A stretch of DNA of 64,000 nucleotides, from contig NZ_JACWZZ010000001.1 in assembly GCF_014698995.1 (NCBI RefSeq), forward strand, positions 1,012,501 to 1,076,500, in the 5' to 3' direction. Numbering within the stretch: position 1 is the first letter of the stretch; every line of letters starts with the position of its first letter. Shown in pieces: positions 62,939 through 64,000 of this stretch. The DNA comes from Hymenobacter duratus (GTDB taxonomy: Bacteria; Bacteroidota; Bacteroidia; Cytophagales; Hymenobacteraceae). The position numbers and the translations under genes were made by a program. The notes under the pieces are model-generated. The model made no database searches, had not been told where the DNA came from, and saw only the letters and a list, made by a program, of their open reading frames with translations.

Positions 62939-63772
62939 ATGGATTTTGTTGAAGTACGTGTGCAGGCTCCTGCCGAGCTGTCCGATATTCTGGTAGCCGA
63001 GCTGGCTGAGGTAGGCTACGACACCTTCGAAGACAATGACGAAGGCTTCTGCGCCTACATTGATGAGGACAAGTTCTCGGCCGATGCTATTGCCGAGGTC
63101 ATGAGCCGCTACGAGGGCCAGGGCGAGCTGACGTATGAGCACCGCGTGATTACGCGCCAGAACTGGAACGCGGAGTGGGAAAAGAACTTCCAGCCGCTCG
63201 TTATTGCCGACAAGGTATCGGTGCGCGCGCCGTTCCATGAGGCCCGGCCCGACCTGCAGTATGAAATCGTCATCATGCCGCGCATGTCATTTGGTACCGG
63301 CCACCACGATACCACGGCCCTGATGATCACCAACCAGCTCGATATCGACCACCAGGGCAAGCGGGTGCTGGACATGGGCTGTGGCACCGGTATCCTGGCC
63401 GTTATGGCCGTGCATCTGGGCGCCAGCTACGTGCTGGCCGTGGACGTGGAGCCCTGGACCGCCGAAAATGCCGCCGACAACGCCGCCGAGAACAACGTGC
63501 AGGACAAGGTGGAAGCCCGCCTCGGCGACATCACCGCGCTGGAAGGCGAGGAGCTGTTCGACATTATCCTGGCCAACATCAACCGCAACGTGCTGCTCGA
63601 GGACATGGGCGCCTACGGCCAGTATCTGAAGCCGGGCTGCCCCATTCTGTTTTCCGGTTTCTACGAAGAAGACCTGGCCCTGATCCGCGCTGCCGCCGAA
63701 GCCCAGGGGCTGCGCTACGAAAGCCACCGCACCCAGAACCACTGGGTTTCGGCTATCTTCCGTAAGCCGTAG
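62939..63772 (+). CDS. prmA: Ribosomal protein L11 methyltransferase
   Basis: A 277-residue SAM-dependent enzyme that trimethylates lysines and the N-terminus of L11. An N-terminal substrate-recognition domain (EVRVQAPAELSDILVAEL) precedes the Rossmann domain with motif I VLDMGCGTGILAVMAVHLGA, motif II VLAVDVEPWTAENAADN and the NIN motif IILANINRNVLLEDM. Substrate-binding FGTGHHDTTALM is intact. ATG at 62939 is the family start; GACCTTTG about 50 nt upstream is one base from a -7 box. Confidence 0.96.
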   Translation: MDFVEVRVQAPAELSDILVAELAEVGYDTFEDNDEGFCAYIDEDKFSADAIAEVMSRYEGQGELTYEHRVITRQNWNAEWEKNFQPLVIADKVSVRAPFHEARPDLQYEIVIMPRMSFGTGHHDTTALMITNQLDIDHQGKRVLDMGCGTGILAVMAVHLGASYVLAVDVEPWTAENAADNAAENNVQDKVEARLGDITALEGEELFDIILANINRNVLLEDMGAYGQYLKPGCPILFSGFYEEDLALIRAAAEAQGLRYESHRTQNHWVSAIFRKP

Positions 63773-63789
63773 ATTGTTAACAGCACCTC

Positions 63790-63834
63790 ACAACAAAAAG
63801 CCCGTTCTGCTTAGCAGAACGGGCTTTTTGTTGT
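63790..63834 (+). terminator. Strong bidirectional terminator after prmA
   Basis: Perfect 21-bp stem (63790-63810 with 63814-63834), 3-nt loop, with AAAAAG/CTTTTT in the arms. Confidence 0.92.
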
Positions 63835-63847
63835 ATCGTCAATCAGG

Positions 63848-64000
63848 TTAGAGGCACAGCGCCAGCCATTCCTCATCGGAGAGGCCGTAGTCGACAGGAT
63901 TCTCATGGACCAGCGCTTTGCGGCTGAGTTTGGGCAGAATGTTGTGTGGAGGAACCAGGTAGTGGCGGGCTAGTCGGTCGAGGGCGGCTTTGCCGCGGCG
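63848..64000 (-). CDS. C-terminus of an unidentified protein (partial)
   Basis: A 50-residue open frame ending at TAA 63848-63850 and running off the right edge. The visible sequence (ARHYLVPPHNILPKLSRKAL and VDYGLSDEEWLALCL) has clean GC-rich codon use and ends 14 bp after the shared terminator. It is not recognised. Confidence 0.6.
   Translation of the reverse strand, partial: RRGKAALDRLARHYLVPPHNILPKLSRKALVHENPVDYGLSDEEWLALCL

Noticed and set aside
1..64000. CRISPR arrays, transposases, integrases and prophage genes
   Set aside because: No regularly spaced direct repeats of CRISPR length and no transposase or integrase domains were found; the 21-bp array lacks spacers.

Overview
The window looks like chromosomal DNA from a Hymenobacter-like member of the Bacteroidota (Cytophagales). 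The DNA is GC-rich (about 60% by eye, not computed). Four large secreted proteins end in type IX secretion (T9SS) C-terminal sorting domains. Several genes have the Bacteroidota -7 promoter box TAnnTTTG rather than a sigma-70 -10 box. There is also the start of what looks like a SusC-type TonB-dependent receptor, an OmpA lipoprotein, and an exosortase next to a PID-CTERM substrate. These identifications come from protein families and motifs; no database search was possible.

Layout. 0-10 kb: start of a TonB-dependent receptor, a glycosyltransferase with a G9 tract, an FG-GAP repeat T9SS protein, an MBL-fold hydrolase, a tandem universal stress protein, a Spy-like periplasmic protein, a MOP-family flippase and a methyltransferase. 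10-13.4 kb: a sigma factor overlapping a probable anti-sigma gene, a small membrane protein and a MoxR ATPase. 13.7-21.6 kb: a 2136-residue repeat-rich T9SS adhesin-like protein, followed by a three-gene exosortase cluster (PID-CTERM substrate, XrtX-like exosortase, associated membrane protein). 21.6-25.7 kb: tRNA-Leu, tRNA-Gly, mutS and a SpoU-family RNA methyltransferase. 25.8-37 kb: an M36 metalloprotease secreted by T9SS, a DnaJ-domain pair, TerC, YajQ, a GNAT enzyme, a thioesterase, a NYN ribonuclease with a cold-shock-like tail, a YdjM-like membrane protein and a MORN-repeat protein. 37-44 kb: mfd, then an AT-rich insertion holding an AAA ATPase-TOPRIM (OLD-like) gene, then an array of eleven 21-bp repeats before a helical protein of unknown function. 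44-55 kb: amidohydrolase, acetyltransferase, two lipoproteins, a TonB-plug protein without a barrel, an ABC ATPase, a rifampin ADP-ribosyltransferase (arr) and an orphan HsdR-N nuclease-like gene. 55-64 kb: uvrA, a T9SS paralogue of the big adhesin, a TspO-like membrane protein, tpiA, prmA and the end of an unidentified gene.

How the genes fit together. Most of the window is ordinary housekeeping DNA, including three DNA-repair genes (mutS, mfd, uvrA). The surface-related genes use two sorting routes side by side, T9SS and exosortase. The best accessory candidates are the AT-rich ATPase-TOPRIM gene, whose 3' end can be reassembled across a one-base frameshift and whose last nine codons are tandemly duplicated, and the HsdR-N gene, whose base composition changes part-way along. 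Both fit anti-phage defence, but that is inference. The 21-bp array, whose period equals two helical turns, is the clearest structure that ordinary annotation does not explain.
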